From Epilithonimonas xixisoli (GTDB lineage Bacteria > Bacteroidota > Bacteroidia > Flavobacteriales > Weeksellaceae), in NCBI RefSeq assembly GCF_004365655.1, contig NZ_SOEO01000002.1, positions 744,001 through 808,000 of the forward strand: a DNA stretch of 64,000 nt, in the 5' to 3' direction. The notes under the pieces were generated by a model, which was not told the DNA's origin, did no database searches, and saw only the letters and a program-made list of their open reading frames with translations. Positions within the stretch are counted from its first letter, which is position 1. The number at the start of each line of letters is the position of its first letter. Shown piece by piece: positions 17,053 through 26,761 of this stretch. The position numbers and the translations under genes were made by a program.

Positions 17053-20000
17053 TTATGCAGGAATTTCGCCTTTGTACAGGAATGAAACAATTTCTTTGTT
17101 CACTTTTTCTACCATTTCGCTAAACAAGTAGAAAGATTCTTGCTTGTAAATCACCAATGGATCTTTTTGCTCGTAAACTGCACCTTGTGAAGAACGACGT
17201 AGATCATCCATCTCTCTCAAGTGCGTTTTCCAGTTTTCATCAATGATAGAAAGCGAAATATTCTTCTCGAAATCAGTAATCAATGATTCACATTTAGTTT
17301 CGTAAGCTTGTTGAAGATCCGTAACAATCGTCATTGTTTTAACGCCATCCGTGAAAGGAACTTGGATCATTTTGAACATCGAACCTTGGTTTAGAAACAC
17401 ATTCTCGATGATTGGATATGCTTTTTCTTTCAGAAGGTTCAATCTCAAGTCGTAATCTTCTTTTGCTGCTTTGAAAACTCTATCTGTAAGCGCAGGAATT
17501 TGCAAGCTTCCAAATTCTGCCTCCGTCACAGGCGCTTCCATTGTGAAATATTTGATAATCTCGAATTCGAAATCTTTGTAATTTCCTGTTGCTTTAGCTG
17601 CGGAAACAATTGCTGCAGAAGTATCATAGATCATATTCACGATGTCATACTTCAAGTGATCTCCGAACAATGCGTTCTTTCTACGTTTGTAGATTACGTC
17701 ACGCTGTTTGTTCATTACATCATCATATTCCAGCAATCTTTTTCTAACACCAAAGTTGTTTTCTTCAACTTTTTTCTGAGCTCTTTCGATAGACTTGGAA
17801 ATCATAGAATGCTGAATTACTTCTCCTTCTTTATGACCCATTCTGTCCATCATTTTAGCGATTCTTTCAGAACCGAAAAGACGCATCAAATTATCTTCCA
17901 AAGAAACATAGAACTGAGAACTTCCTGGATCTCCTTGACGACCAGCTCTACCTCTCAACTGTCTGTCAACACGACGAGAATCGTGTCTTTCTGTTCCGAT
18001 GATTGCCAAACCTCCAGCATCTTTTACCTCTGCTTTCAACTTGATATCGGTACCTCTACCAGCCATATTGGTTGCAATGGTTACAACACCCGGTCCACCA
18101 GCTCCAGCAACGATTTCTGCTTCTTTCTTGTGAAGTTTCGCATTCAAAACTTGGTGTTGGATTTTTCTTAAGCTTAATGCTTTGGATAATAATTGAGAAA
18201 TCTCAACTGAAGTTGTACCAACCAAAACAGGTCTTCCCGCCGAGGTCAATCTTTCGATTTCTTCGATTACCGCATTGTATTTTTCACGATTGGTCTTGAA
18301 AACCAAATCTTGTCTGTCATCTCTTTGGATTGGTCTGTTGGTAGGAATTACCACAACATCCAGCTTGTAAATCTGCCAGAATTCTCCAGCTTCTGTTTCC
18401 GCAGTTCCAGTCATTCCCGCCAGTTTGTTGTACATACGGAAGTAGTTCTGTAAAGTAACCGTTGCAAACGTTTGAGTCGCTGCCTCGATTTTTACATTTT
18501 CTTTAGCTTCAATCGCCTGGTGAAGTCCGTCTGAATAACGACGACCGTCCATAATACGACCAGTTTGCTCATCTACGATTTTCACTTCGCCGTCAATTAC
18601 CACATATTCATCATCTTTTTCGAATAATGTATACGCTTTTAGCAATTGATTCATTGTGTGAATACGCTCGGATTTTACAGAAAAATCTCTGTACAATTCT
18701 TCTTTCGCTGCAAATTCTTCTTCTTTGGAAAGATTTTTCTTTTCGATGTCAGCAATTTCTGTCCCGATGTCTGTCAAAACAAAGAATTGAGAATCCTCAT
18801 TACCAGCAGACATATATTCCACACCTTTATCTGTCAAATCGATTTGATTGTTTTTCTCATCGATTACGAAATAAAGATCTTTATCTACTTTCGGCATATC
18901 GCGGTTATTATCCGCCATATATTGACCTTCAACTTTTTGAAGCAATGCACGGTTTCCACTTTCGGATAAGAATTTGATTAATTGTCTGTTTTTCGGAAGA
19001 CCTCTGTAAGCTTGCAACAATTTGAATCCACCTTCTTTGGTGTTTCCGTTTGCTATTAATTTTTTAGCTTCATTGAAAATTGCAGAAACTGTTTTTTTCT
19101 GAACCTCAACAATTCTATCAATAGAAGGTTTCAAAACATCAAATTCCTGTCTGTCTCCCTGAGGAACCGGACCAGAAATAATCAATGGCGTTCTAGCATC
19201 ATCTACCAAAACAGAATCCACCTCATCCACAATCGCAAAGTTCAATTCTCCCTGAACCAATTCAGTAGGATTGGTCACCATATTATCTCTCAGGTAATCG
19301 AACCCAAATTCGTTATTGGTTCCGTAGGTAATGCTTGCTTGGTAAGCTTTTCTTCTTGAGTCTGAGTTTGGCTGATGAAGATCAATACAATCAATCGTCA
19401 ATCCGTGGAATTGATACAATGGACCCATCCACGCGGAGTCACGTTTTGCCAAATAGTCATTCACCGTTACAACGTGAACGCCTCTTCCCGGCAAAGCATT
19501 AAGATAGATTGGCAATGTTCCCACCAAAGTTTTACCTTCACCGGTTGCCATCTCAGAGATTTTCCCTGAGTGCAAAACAACACCACCGATAAATTGCGTG
19601 TCGTAATGAACCATATCCCAAACCACAGGCGTTCCTGCCGCATCCCAAGAGTTTTTCCAAACGGCAGTGTCGCCTTCTAGAACCACAAAATCTTTTGTAG
19701 CCGCCAATTCGCGATCTCTTTCTGTAGCCGTTACGCGGATTTCTCCGTTTTGCGCCAAACGTCTGGAAGTTTCTTTTACCAATGCAAAAGCTTCTGGAAG
19801 GATTTCGCCAAGAACTTTTTCTTCAACATCGTAAGATTCTTTTTTCAGACCTTCGATTTTGGTAAAAAGTGATTCTTTCTCATCAACGTTGGTTGAGTTT
19901 TTTATCTGCTCTTTAATTTCGTCTATTTGGGTTGTAAACTTAGCCGTTGCAGATTTTATTTTTTCTTTAAATTCTGCGGTTTTATCTCTCAGCCCGTCAT

Positions 20001-20124
20001 CGGATAATGATTGGATGCCAGATTCAACGGCTTTGATTTTTGTGACAACTTTTTTTACTTCTTTAAGATCTTTTGCATTTTTGTCTCCCAAAAAACTTTT
20101 AAGAACGGTATTTAAAAAACTCAT
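17053..20124 (-). CDS. secA: Preprotein translocase ATPase SecA
   Basis: A 1023-residue SecA, the motor that drives unfolded preproteins through SecYEG. Visible motifs are the Walker A region MATGEGKTL (192-200), the [19 protein letters not shown] segment of NBD1, the preprotein-crosslinking and scaffold regions, and [10 protein letters not shown] in NBD2. Residues 50-110 are a charged insertion that makes it longer than E. coli SecA, as in other Bacteroidota. It ends FLYKGEIPA without the cysteine-rich zinc-binding tail many SecAs carry. It is followed by its own terminator. Confidence 0.97.
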   Translation of the reverse strand: MSFLNTVLKSFLGDKNAKDLKEVKKVVTKIKAVESGIQSLSDDGLRDKTAEFKEKIKSATAKFTTQIDEIKEQIKNSTNVDEKESLFTKIEGLKKESYDVEEKVLGEILPEAFALVKETSRRLAQNGEIRVTATERDRELAATKDFVVLEGDTAVWKNSWDAAGTPVVWDMVHYDTQFIGGVVLHSGKISEMATGEGKTLVGTLPIYLNALPGRGVHVVTVNDYLAKRDSAWMGPLYQFHGLTIDCIDLHQPNSDSRRKAYQASITYGTNNEFGFDYLRDNMVTNPTELVQGELNFAIVDEVDSVLVDDARTPLIISGPVPQGDRQEFDVLKPSIDRIVEVQKKTVSAIFNEAKKLIANGNTKEGGFKLLQAYRGLPKNRQLIKFLSESGNRALLQKVEGQYMADNNRDMPKVDKDLYFVIDEKNNQIDLTDKGVEYMSAGNEDSQFFVLTDIGTEIADIEKKNLSKEEEFAAKEELYRDFSVKSERIHTMNQLLKAYTLFEKDDEYVVIDGEVKIVDEQTGRIMDGRRYSDGLHQAIEAKENVKIEAATQTFATVTLQNYFRMYNKLAGMTGTAETEAGEFWQIYKLDVVVIPTNRPIQRDDRQDLVFKTNREKYNAVIEEIERLTSAGRPVLVGTTSVEISQLLSKALSLRKIQHQVLNAKLHKKEAEIVAGAGGPGVVTIATNMAGRGTDIKLKAEVKDAGGLAIIGTERHDSRRVDRQLRGRAGRQGDPGSSQFYVSLEDNLMRLFGSERIAKMMDRMGHKEGEVIQHSMISKSIERAQKKVEENNFGVRKRLLEYDDVMNKQRDVIYKRRKNALFGDHLKYDIVNMIYDTSAAIVSAAKATGNYKDFEFEIIKYFTMEAPVTEAEFGSLQIPALTDRVFKAAKEDYDLRLNLLKEKAYPIIENVFLNQGSMFKMIQVPFTDGVKTMTIVTDLQQAYETKCESLITDFEKNISLSIIDENWKTHLREMDDLRRSSQGAVYEQKDPLVIYKQESFYLFSEMVEKVNKEIVSFLYKGEIPA

Positions 20125-20187
20125 AATTTGCTATTTGCGGTTTGCACTTAGCTTTTGGCTAACTGCTTAATTTATTTAAAAAGGAAT

Positions 20188-20213
20188 TTGACATTGAGAT
20201 TACTCAATGTCAA
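20188..20213 (-). terminator. Probable terminator of the DUF2795 gene
   Basis: The inverted repeat TTGACATTGAG/CTCAATGTCAA (20188-20198 with 20203-20213) lies 9 bases beyond the stop at 20222. The following minus-strand sequence is T-rich but interrupted, so termination strength is uncertain. Confidence 0.55.
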
Positions 20214-20221
20214 AAAACGAA

Positions 20222-20443
20222 TTAATATTCGTCTTCGTTCCAGAGGTAATCCTCGTCTGTAGGATAGTCGCTCCAGATTTCGTCTATCGCATCGTAGATT
20301 TCTCCTTCGTCCTCGATGGCTTGTAGGTTTTCTACAACTTCCATAGGTGCTCCGGTTCTGATGGCGTAGTCAATCAATTCTGCCTTGGTCATCGGCCAAG
20401 GTGCATCGCTAAGATATGATGCTAATTCTAATGTCCAATACAT
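20222..20443 (-). CDS. DUF2795 domain-containing small acidic protein
   Basis: A 73-residue cytosolic protein that begins MYWTLELASYLSDAPWPMTK. The central helix-turn-helix-like sequence TKAELIDYAIRTGAPMEVVE and an acidic, Trp/Tyr-rich tail (DEDYLWNEDEY) follow. This matches small DUF2795 proteins that neighbour secA in many Bacteroidota. The function is unknown; the fold suggests a small helical regulatory or adaptor protein. It lies upstream of secA in the same direction but has its own promoter and a hairpin between the genes. Confidence 0.85.
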   Translation of the reverse strand: MYWTLELASYLSDAPWPMTKAELIDYAIRTGAPMEVVENLQAIEDEGEIYDAIDEIWSDYPTDEDYLWNEDEY

Positions 20444-20458
20444 AATTTATAATTTTTG

Positions 20459-20466
20459 CAAAAGTA
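20459..20466 (-). promoter_or_regulatory. Promoter of the DUF2795 gene
   Basis: On the minus strand TACTTTTG matches TAnnTTTG exactly, 15 bases before the ATG at 20443. Confidence 0.6.
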
Positions 20467-20564
20467 AAAAATTAGGTGATACTTTATACATATTTCTACT
20501 GATTTTCAACAATATTTAAAAATAAATTCATCTTATTTCCAAAATATCGATTGTCAGAGAATTG

Positions 20565-21593
20565 TTATTGCCGATTTCCCAAAAACCATTCCACAAATTT
20601 TTTTGTGCCATTTTGGAAGTTTGTGGTAGGTTTGTAGCCAATTAATGCTTTTGCTTTCGTGATATCTGCGTTGGTTTTTTGGACATCACCAGGTTGCATT
20701 GGCAGTATTTTTTTGATGGCTTTTTTTCCAATTGTATTTTCCAAAGTCGTGACCATTTCGCCTAGCGTAATCACTTCACTTTCCCCAAGATTGATGATTT
20801 CATAAACATTGTCATTTGTCTCAAGATATAGGATTGATTTTAAAACGCCATCAATAATATCATCAACAAAAGTATAATCTCTAGCTGTGGAACCATCGCC
20901 GTAGAAAGGAATTTCTTGATTTTCGTATATCAATTTTGTGAATTTGTGAATTGCCAAATCTGGTCTTTGCCTTGGTCCATAAACGGTGAAAAACCTCAAC
21001 AAAATCATATCGATATGATAAAGACTGTGGTAAACGTGACCAATGACTTCGCTACATTTTTTGGTTGCTGCATAAGGCGAAATTGGATTGTCCACATTAT
21101 CAGTTTCAGCGAAAGGAACTTTTTGATTATTTCCGTAAACACTTGATGATGAAGCGCAAACGAATTTTTTGACACCAAATTCATTGCAAAGTTCCCAAAG
21201 ATTCTGAGTTCCTCTTATGTTGACTTCTTCATATTCCAAAGGTCGCTCAATAGAAGGACGAACGCCTGCTAAAGCGGCCAAATGAATGACTAAATCAATT
21301 TTATGATTTTGAAAAATCTCTTTCAAGCTTTCTTTATCACGAATATCTTGGTAATAAAGCTGATAACTTTCTGATTTGGTTTCAGTTGCTAACTTTTGAA
21401 TATCCGTTTCTTTATCGGTAAAATTAAATTCAGAATTTGAACCTAAAGATTCTAATGTATTTTTAATTTTAATTTTATAATCGTAGAAATCGTCGAAGTT
21501 GTCAATATTAATGACAGAATGTCCATTTTTCAAAAGTTGTTCTACCAAATGAGAACCGATAAATCCACTTCCGCCAGTGATAAGATAAGTCAT
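20565..21593 (-). CDS. NAD-dependent epimerase, UDP-glucuronate 4-epimerase-like
   Basis: From the ATG at 21591-21593 it encodes 342 residues. The Rossmann motif TGGSGFIGSH begins right after the start, which decides against the longer reading. The SDR catalytic set is CASSSSVYG plus SPYAATKK (Tyr-x3-Lys). RFFTVYGPRQRPDLAI is characteristic of the GalE/CapI branch that epimerises UDP-GlcA to UDP-GalA. A 25-residue insertion near residues 50-80 differs from short CapI proteins. It lies 17 kb from the polysaccharide locus but could supply UDP-galacturonate to it or to lipopolysaccharide. Confidence 0.8.
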   Translation of the reverse strand: MTYLITGGSGFIGSHLVEQLLKNGHSVINIDNFDDFYDYKIKIKNTLESLGSNSEFNFTDKETDIQKLATETKSESYQLYYQDIRDKESLKEIFQNHKIDLVIHLAALAGVRPSIERPLEYEEVNIRGTQNLWELCNEFGVKKFVCASSSSVYGNNQKVPFAETDNVDNPISPYAATKKCSEVIGHVYHSLYHIDMILLRFFTVYGPRQRPDLAIHKFTKLIYENQEIPFYGDGSTARDYTFVDDIIDGVLKSILYLETNDNVYEIINLGESEVITLGEMVTTLENTIGKKAIKKILPMQPGDVQKTNADITKAKALIGYKPTTNFQNGTKKFVEWFLGNRQ

Positions 21594-21632
21594 AACATCA
21601 ATTGTGTTGCGAAGATAAGAATTAAACAAAAA

Positions 21633-21661
21633 AAAAGAATCTCTTATTTGGAGATTCTTTT
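21633..21661 (-). terminator. Intrinsic terminator of the T9SS cargo gene
   Basis: An 11-bp stem (AAAAGAATCTC/GAGATTCTTTT) with 7-base loop is followed on the minus strand by a long T-run, 21 bases after the stop at 21682. Confidence 0.8.
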
Positions 21662-21681
21662 GTTATCGAATGATTAATTGT

Positions 21682-22491
21682 TTACTTAATAATAAATTTT
21701 TTGGACTCAACCACGCCATTTTCTTCAACATTCATAACGTAAGTTCCTTTAGGAAGTTGAGAAACATTGATTTCTTTCTGAGTTCCTCTGCTAATTACCA
21801 ATTTCGCAGAAGAGTCGTAGATTTTTACATTTTTAGTCTGATTATTTGCAGATGTAATAGAAATGATGCCATTGCTTACAACAGTAGGGTAGATGTTGAA
21901 TGATTTTTTACTATCGTTGTTAACTGCTAAAGCTTCTTTGGTTCCAACTAATTTTATATCATCAATTCTATATCCAACTGATGAATCCACAGTATTGGTA
22001 AAACGGATTCTAAGATTTTCTGTCACAGGGATGTTTCCAGAAGCTGTCACATATTCCCAAACAGATGAATTGGTGCTAACTCTTGCGTAGCTAAGAGCAG
22101 TCCAAGATGTTCCATCTGTGCTAACTTCAACTTTTGGGACAAAGCTTGTGTTTGCAACACCATTGTAGTGTCCAAAAGATAGACTCATATCTTTATATTC
22201 TGTTGTTTTGATTCCTGAGATTGTCAAAAATTTCTCTGGCGGAGTTGCCGCAGTTGTAGCACCAATGAAAAGACAACCAGCTCCGCTTGCACTAGTGTAT
22301 CCCGTAGAAGTAAATGTGTTTCTAATGTCAGAATTACCCGTGTAAACTATAGGAGAAGCATTTTGAAAACCTGTGTAAGTAGAGACTGTAGTAGTTGCGG
22401 ACGGCGATCCAAAATTTTCTGTAAAAATAGTAGTTTGAGCAATTGCGAAATTTGTTAATGCTAACAATAGTAATGAGTAAATATTTTTCAT
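21682..22491 (-). CDS. T9SS type A sorting domain-containing secreted protein
   Basis: A 269-residue exported protein with a signal peptide (residues 1-18). A central beta-sandwich-like domain spans about 25-185, and a type A T9SS C-terminal domain fills the last 70 residues. That domain runs from FNIYPTVVSNGIISI to KGTYVMNVEENGV and ends SKKFIIK. The central part has the ENFG start and the YRIDDIKLVG end seen in jelly-roll carbohydrate-binding-like modules, but I recognise no catalytic residues. It should be carried across the outer membrane by the type IX system and anchored or released. It has its own promoter and terminator. Confidence 0.85.
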   Translation of the reverse strand: MKNIYSLLLLALTNFAIAQTTIFTENFGSPSATTTVSTYTGFQNASPIVYTGNSDIRNTFTSTGYTSASGAGCLFIGATTAATPPEKFLTISGIKTTEYKDMSLSFGHYNGVANTSFVPKVEVSTDGTSWTALSYARVSTNSSVWEYVTASGNIPVTENLRIRFTNTVDSSVGYRIDDIKLVGTKEALAVNNDSKKSFNIYPTVVSNGIISITSANNQTKNVKIYDSSAKLVISRGTQKEINVSQLPKGTYVMNVEENGVVESKKFIIK

Positions 22492-22514
22492 TATAAAATG
22501 TTTTTAAATTTCGG

Positions 22515-22522
22515 CAAAACTA
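22515..22522 (-). promoter_or_regulatory. Promoter of the T9SS cargo gene
   Basis: On the minus strand TAGTTTTG matches TAnnTTTG exactly, 23 bases before the ATG. Confidence 0.6.
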
Positions 22523-22658
22523 TTATTTAAAATCAAATCAAAAATTATCTAAAGTTAATTCCGCAAGAATTGAAGAAAATAAATGGCAAAATAATCTATC
22601 GGATAAAAATTAAATTAATAATACTTACTTTTAATCCCAATTTCAAATCCACGACAAA

Positions 22659-23450
22659 ATGCAATTCTCCGGACAAATTCTCAAAATGATTTCCCAAAAC
22701 GGTCAGCCGATTCAATATTTCCTTAATCTGAAAGGAGATTTGATTAATATGAATCAGCTTTTTGGGAAAGAACTTCACATTAAACACGTCGGTTACGAAT
22801 GTGTGAACTGCGGTAGCGATGAGAAAATCTACCGAATGGGATTCTGCAAAAAATGCTTTTTCGAAAGTCCGTATGCGAGCGACACGATCATCCGTCCAGA
22901 ATTGTCAACTGCGCATCTTGGCGTTGGAGAAAGAGATTTGGAAGTTGAGAAACAGATTCAGCTGGTTCCGCACATTGTCTATTTGGCTTACACAGGTGAC
23001 GTAAAAGTAGGCGTTACCAGAGAAACTCAGATTCCTACAAGATGGATTGATCAAGGTGCAACTTTCGCTTTGCCAATTGCCATCACAGAAAACCGTTACG
23101 AAGCCGGAATGATAGAAGTTGAACTCAAAAAACACGTGGCTGACAAAACCAATCCAAAGAAAATGCTTTTGGATGATTATGAAGACAACCTAGATTTAAT
23201 TGATTTCCGAAATAAAATTGCGGATTATTTCCCCAACGATTTCAAAAAGTTTGCAGTGAGCGATGAGAATATCATCAAACTCGATTTTCCTTACGAGAAA
23301 CCTGAGAAGATCAATGTTTTTACGTTGGATAAAAAACCAGAATTTAATGGTGTTTTGAAGGGAATCAAAGGACAATATTTGGCTTTTGAAGGTGATGATT
23401 TCATCAATGTTCGTGGGCACGAAGGTTATGTGGTGGATCTGACGGTTTAA
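22659..23450 (+). CDS. DUF2797 domain-containing protein
   Basis: A 263-residue cytosolic protein of the DUF2797 family. A four-cysteine zinc ribbon is visible at Cys48, Cys51, Cys63 and Cys66 (CVNC...CKKC). It is followed by VYLAYTGDVKVGVTRETQIPTRW-type sequence, here VYLAYTGDVKVGV and TRWIDQGA, which resembles the GIY-YIG nuclease-like core. No confirmed function is known for the family; nucleic acid binding is a reasonable inference. The next gene begins 43 bases later on the same strand, so the two may be co-transcribed. Confidence 0.83.
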   Translation: MQFSGQILKMISQNGQPIQYFLNLKGDLINMNQLFGKELHIKHVGYECVNCGSDEKIYRMGFCKKCFFESPYASDTIIRPELSTAHLGVGERDLEVEKQIQLVPHIVYLAYTGDVKVGVTRETQIPTRWIDQGATFALPIAITENRYEAGMIEVELKKHVADKTNPKKMLLDDYEDNLDLIDFRNKIADYFPNDFKKFAVSDENIIKLDFPYEKPEKINVFTLDKKPEFNGVLKGIKGQYLAFEGDDFINVRGHEGYVVDLTV

Positions 23451-23493
23451 AGTTGGAACGGTTTTTAGTCATCAATTAATTATAAAAAATTAG

Positions 23494-25503
23494 ATGAAAA
23501 AAACTTTAAAAGTTACCGGAATCGTTCTCGGAAGTATTTTGCTTCTCATTTTGATTGTGAACATTGGATTCAGTCTCTGGCTCAAGTATCAGCTTCCGGA
23601 TTACATCAAAAATAAAACACCGTACGCCATTACCTACAAAACCTTGAATGTCGAGATTCTCAGCGGAAGTATTTCGGCCGACGATATTTTAATTAAATCT
23701 AAAAATCCAGATGATAAAAAAGTTTTGGCGATTGATGGATTTGTAAACGGATTGAATGTCAGTAGATTAGGGATCATTGATTTGATTAAAAATAAAAAAA
23801 TCAACACCAATTCTATCCGATTGACGAATCCAAAACTTAAAGTTAGATTGGCTCAAAAGAAAAGCAAAGATTCTGTAAAAGAACCGATGCCTTTTCTCAT
23901 TAGAAACATTGATATAACCAAAGGAAACATCGAAGTTATAAATCTAGATGACTCTAAAGTTTTTTCTGCAAAAAATCTAAATCTCGAAATTAAAAACCTT
24001 AGCCTGAACGAGAATCCAGACGAATTGCCTTTTGCGCTGGATAGTTACAAAATTACTGCGAAAGATTTTTTCGCCAGAATCAGTGATGTTTACACCATTA
24101 ATTCTTCCGATGTGAAAACGGACAACGGACAATTGGAAATCAACGATTTTGAACTAAAATCGGTTTTGGATTTTAAAGATTGGGAGAAAAATTTTACCAA
24201 ACAAAAAAGTCTTTTCAATATCAAAAGCAAGAAAGTTTCTTTCAGCGATTTGGTTTTTGATAATACCAAACTGAATTTGAAAAACGCACAATTTGTTGAT
24301 CCAGAATTCATTATTCAAAATCGTGATGCGAAAATCATCAAACCAAAAAATCCTAAGAAAAACGGAATTGATTTTAATTTCGCCAACATTGACATCAAAA
24401 ATGGAACATTATCAATCTTAAAATCAAACCAAGAAAAATCTCTTTCTCTGGCAAAATTTGATGCGAATGTCACTGATTTTGTGATGAATGAAGAAACTTC
24501 GAAAAACAAATTGCCTTTCAAATTCAAAGATTATAAAATCGTTGGAAATACATTTTTCTATGATTCTGGAAAGTATTACAATATGACGTTGTCAAGCTTC
24601 AAATTGGCTTCGCAATCGATTGATTTAATGAATTTTAAACTGATTCCAAAAATGTCGCGCGCCGAGTTTGTAAGAACAATTCCGATGGAAGATGACCAGT
24701 TCAATATCTCAGCAAACCGAATTCTACTTTCCGGCGTTGATTGGACTTTTGAAAAAGAACTCGACCTTCATTTAAAATCTGCAAAGTTGCACAATGTGGA
24801 TGCAAACATCTTCCGAAGTAAAATTCCGAAAGATAATCCGAAAGAAAAGTTGCTTTATTCCAAATTATTAAGACAAATAAAATTTCCTTTAATTGTTGAT
24901 AATCTGAATCTTGTGGACTCCAAATTGGTGTACGAAGAAGATAAGCCAGACTCCAACGGACCAGGGAAAGTGTTTTTCACAAACTTCAATATGAGCGTCA
25001 AAAATCTTAATTCTAACAAAAAGAAAGGCGCCAATACGAAAGTTCCGATTGTGATCAATTGCAAGTTTATGGGCGTTTCTCCAATGAAAGTGAATTGGAA
25101 TTTTGACACGGCGAATATGAGAGACAATTTTACAATCGGCGGTTACATCAACAATCTTCCTGCGAATGACATCAATCCGTTCATCAAACCTTATATGAAC
25201 ATCACTGCGACTGGAACAATTACAAGTCTCAATTATGATTTCAAAGGGAATAATGATGTAATGAATGGAAAATTTCGAATCACTCACAAAGATTTGAAAG
25301 TCAATCTTTTGGACAAAGACACCAAGAAAAAGAAGAAATTCTTGTCTGGCGTCGCTAATCTTTTGGTGAAAAAAGATTCTCAGAAATTCCCGGAATCTGT
25401 GGACATTTATGTGGAAAGAAATAAAGAACGGTCATTCTTCAATTTCTATTGGAAAGGCATAGAAGATGGTTTGAAAAAGTCGCTTCTCGTTATTAAAATT
25501 TAA
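23494..25503 (+). CDS. AsmA-like membrane-anchored envelope protein
   Basis: A 669-residue protein with one N-terminal membrane segment (about 7-29) and a long periplasmic part. The latter consists of repeating short beta strands rich in Lys, Asp and Asn, such as LNVEILSGSISADDILIKS and repeated I-x-NGxL elements. This pattern, together with NFTIGGYINNLPANDINPFI and a C-terminal helix, resembles AsmA/DUF748 proteins. Those are now viewed as bridge-like lipid transfer proteins between the membranes. I base the call on architecture, not a diagnostic motif. The C-terminus ends LLVIKI. Confidence 0.65.
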   Translation: MKKTLKVTGIVLGSILLLILIVNIGFSLWLKYQLPDYIKNKTPYAITYKTLNVEILSGSISADDILIKSKNPDDKKVLAIDGFVNGLNVSRLGIIDLIKNKKINTNSIRLTNPKLKVRLAQKKSKDSVKEPMPFLIRNIDITKGNIEVINLDDSKVFSAKNLNLEIKNLSLNENPDELPFALDSYKITAKDFFARISDVYTINSSDVKTDNGQLEINDFELKSVLDFKDWEKNFTKQKSLFNIKSKKVSFSDLVFDNTKLNLKNAQFVDPEFIIQNRDAKIIKPKNPKKNGIDFNFANIDIKNGTLSILKSNQEKSLSLAKFDANVTDFVMNEETSKNKLPFKFKDYKIVGNTFFYDSGKYYNMTLSSFKLASQSIDLMNFKLIPKMSRAEFVRTIPMEDDQFNISANRILLSGVDWTFEKELDLHLKSAKLHNVDANIFRSKIPKDNPKEKLLYSKLLRQIKFPLIVDNLNLVDSKLVYEEDKPDSNGPGKVFFTNFNMSVKNLNSNKKKGANTKVPIVINCKFMGVSPMKVNWNFDTANMRDNFTIGGYINNLPANDINPFIKPYMNITATGTITSLNYDFKGNNDVMNGKFRITHKDLKVNLLDKDTKKKKKFLSGVANLLVKKDSQKFPESVDIYVERNKERSFFNFYWKGIEDGLKKSLLVIKI

Positions 25504-25891
25504 AAAAAGTATTAATTCCTACTATTAAAAAGCGACAAAAAAACTCCACTTCTACGGAGCGGAAATCGATTGTTTTTAGATTGACTACAAACATATTGCT
25601 CCTATGGAGCATTTGAATATTGCAATTTAAAGCAGAATTGGTATAATTCCCAAAGTTATCTGTGAATTCTGTGAAAAAAGTTCCGAAAATTAAATGTTTG
25701 TAGAAGACTTCCTGCCAAAAACACACTCTTGAAATATAAAAAATTGAAATCAAATCTGTTGACTATGTTTTTTAATCAAATTCATATTAAAAAAAGCTCC
25801 ATAGGAGCAAAATGTTTGTAGAAGACAAATCCACACAAAAAAAGAACTCCGTAGGAGTTCAATATTTTGAATGATGTAAAAAAAATTATTT
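25504..25891. repeat. Intergenic cluster of short palindromic dispersed-type repeats
   Basis: This gene-free stretch holds several related inverted repeats. They are GCTCCTATGGAGC (25598-25610), its opposite-orientation copy GCTCCATAGGAGC (25796-25808), and the variant GAACTCCGTAGGAGTTC (25844-25860), which is a perfect palindrome around GTA. An imperfect copy lies at 25544-25560 (CTCCACTTCTACGGAG). The flanks are also shared: ATGTTTGTAGAAGAC occurs at 25693-25707 and 25811-25825, and its complement-like CTACAAACAT sits before the first palindrome. The arrangement suggests a REP-like or MITE-like family. Confidence 0.7.
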
Positions 25892-26236
25892 TTAAAAGTC
25901 AAATTCTTCTTTTGCTTCTACTTCTGGGATTCTTTTCAAAAACTTATCGAATTCCGGACCTTCATAATTGCTATTGGCACCGTAAGAATCAATAATCATT
26001 GCAATATTTTCGTAGTTGTCTTTGACAAGGTAAAGCGCAATATTATCTGCTGGGTCACTTGCGCCTTCAAATCTGTAAGTTCTTATGATTTTCAAATCTT
26101 CTGGTTGGTATGACTTTTCTGTACCGCTGATTACAAAACGTTTATCATCGGTCATTCGTATTTCGTTTGTGATTCCTTTTTGTCTCAGCTTTTCCATCAC
26201 TTCTGATAGTGTCAGCATTGGTTTCGGATTATTCAT
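25892..26236 (-). CDS. Small conserved Bacteroidota protein (so-called phosphoribosylpyrophosphate synthetase-type)
   Basis: A 114-residue cytosolic protein. TLSEVMEKLRQKGI near the start, YQPEDLKIIRTYRFEGASDP in the middle and a strand-rich ALYLV...IDSYG end match a small Bacteroidota family. That family is often labelled phosphoribosylpyrophosphate synthetase, but the protein is far too short for that enzyme and has no PRPP-binding motif, so I do not accept the name. Function is unknown. It stands alone, between the repeat cluster and a small secreted protein. Confidence 0.75.
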   Translation of the reverse strand: MNNPKPMLTLSEVMEKLRQKGITNEIRMTDDKRFVISGTEKSYQPEDLKIIRTYRFEGASDPADNIALYLVKDNYENIAMIIDSYGANSNYEGPEFDKFLKRIPEVEAKEEFDF

Positions 26237-26289
26237 AACAGTATTTTTTAGATTGGTTACGTTTTGATAATCAAATCGTGAACCAAAAA

Positions 26290-26316
26290 AGACTCTACAA
26301 AATTTGCAAAGTCTTA
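26290..26316 (-). terminator. Terminator of the small basic secreted protein gene
   Basis: On the minus strand AAGACT pairs with AGTCTT across a 15-base loop and is followed by a run of T residues. It lies 60 bases past the stop at 26376. Confidence 0.55.
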
Positions 26317-26375
26317 AAAAAATAAAAGTTATGAAAAATTAAATTATCCTTTTCTTTAAAAAAGATTGAGATAAA

Positions 26376-26663
26376 TTACTTGTTAGCCTTGTAGCGCTTG
26401 TCTGGCGTTCCGTCCTTTTTCAAGGTTTTTGAGGCTTTGTATCGTTTGTCCGGTGTTCCGTCTTTTTTCAATTTTACGGCTGTTGGCGTCGCTTTTTTCT
26501 CTGCTTTTGCTTCTGCCTTTTTTGTTTTTTGTTTTTGAGCTTTTGCGACTGTAGATGCGTTCAAAGCAGTTGTAGAAGCTGAGGTTGCAACAGTGGAAGC
26601 GACTTGTGCAGATGCGAATCCTACTCCGAAAGTAAGCATCAATGCGGTGAATAGATTTTTCAT
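26376..26663 (-). CDS. Small exported protein with two PBCV-type basic adaptor repeats
   Basis: From the ATG at 26661-26663 this is a 95-residue protein; a promoter at 26685-26692 rules out the longer reading. A signal peptide (1-20, ending SAQ) precedes an Ala/Thr/Ser-rich part and a Lys/Ala-rich stretch (40-60). Two near-identical repeats LKKDGTPDKRYKA stand at 65-77 and 81-93. The repeat matches the PBCV-specific basic adaptor pattern (KKDGTPDxRYK), first described in chlorella virus proteins. The protein is strongly basic and likely binds an acidic polymer or protein partner in the envelope; this is inference. Confidence 0.78.
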   Translation of the reverse strand: MKNLFTALMLTFGVGFASAQVASTVATSASTTALNASTVAKAQKQKTKKAEAKAEKKATPTAVKLKKDGTPDKRYKASKTLKKDGTPDKRYKANK

Positions 26664-26684
26664 TTTGATTGGGTTTTTGTTTGA

Positions 26685-26692
26685 CAAATGTA
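26685..26692 (-). promoter_or_regulatory. Promoter of the small basic secreted protein gene
   Basis: On the minus strand TACATTTG matches TAnnTTTG exactly and lies 21 bases before the ATG at 26663. Confidence 0.6.
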
Positions 26693-26761
26693 TATTAATA
26701 ATTGATTTTAAAAATAAGAATAAAAAACTTTAACCAGAAATTATAACAACTTAAAAACGCC

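Noticed and set aside
17500-18171. Long plus-strand open frame inside secA
   Set aside because: It lies on the opposite strand of a certain secA gene, has no recognisable domain, and its Cys/Phe/Ser-rich composition is typical of an antisense shadow of this codon usage.
25892-26236. Phosphoribosylpyrophosphate synthetase assignment
   Set aside because: The 114-residue protein lacks the PRPP-binding motif and is one third of the enzyme's length; the family label is not supported.
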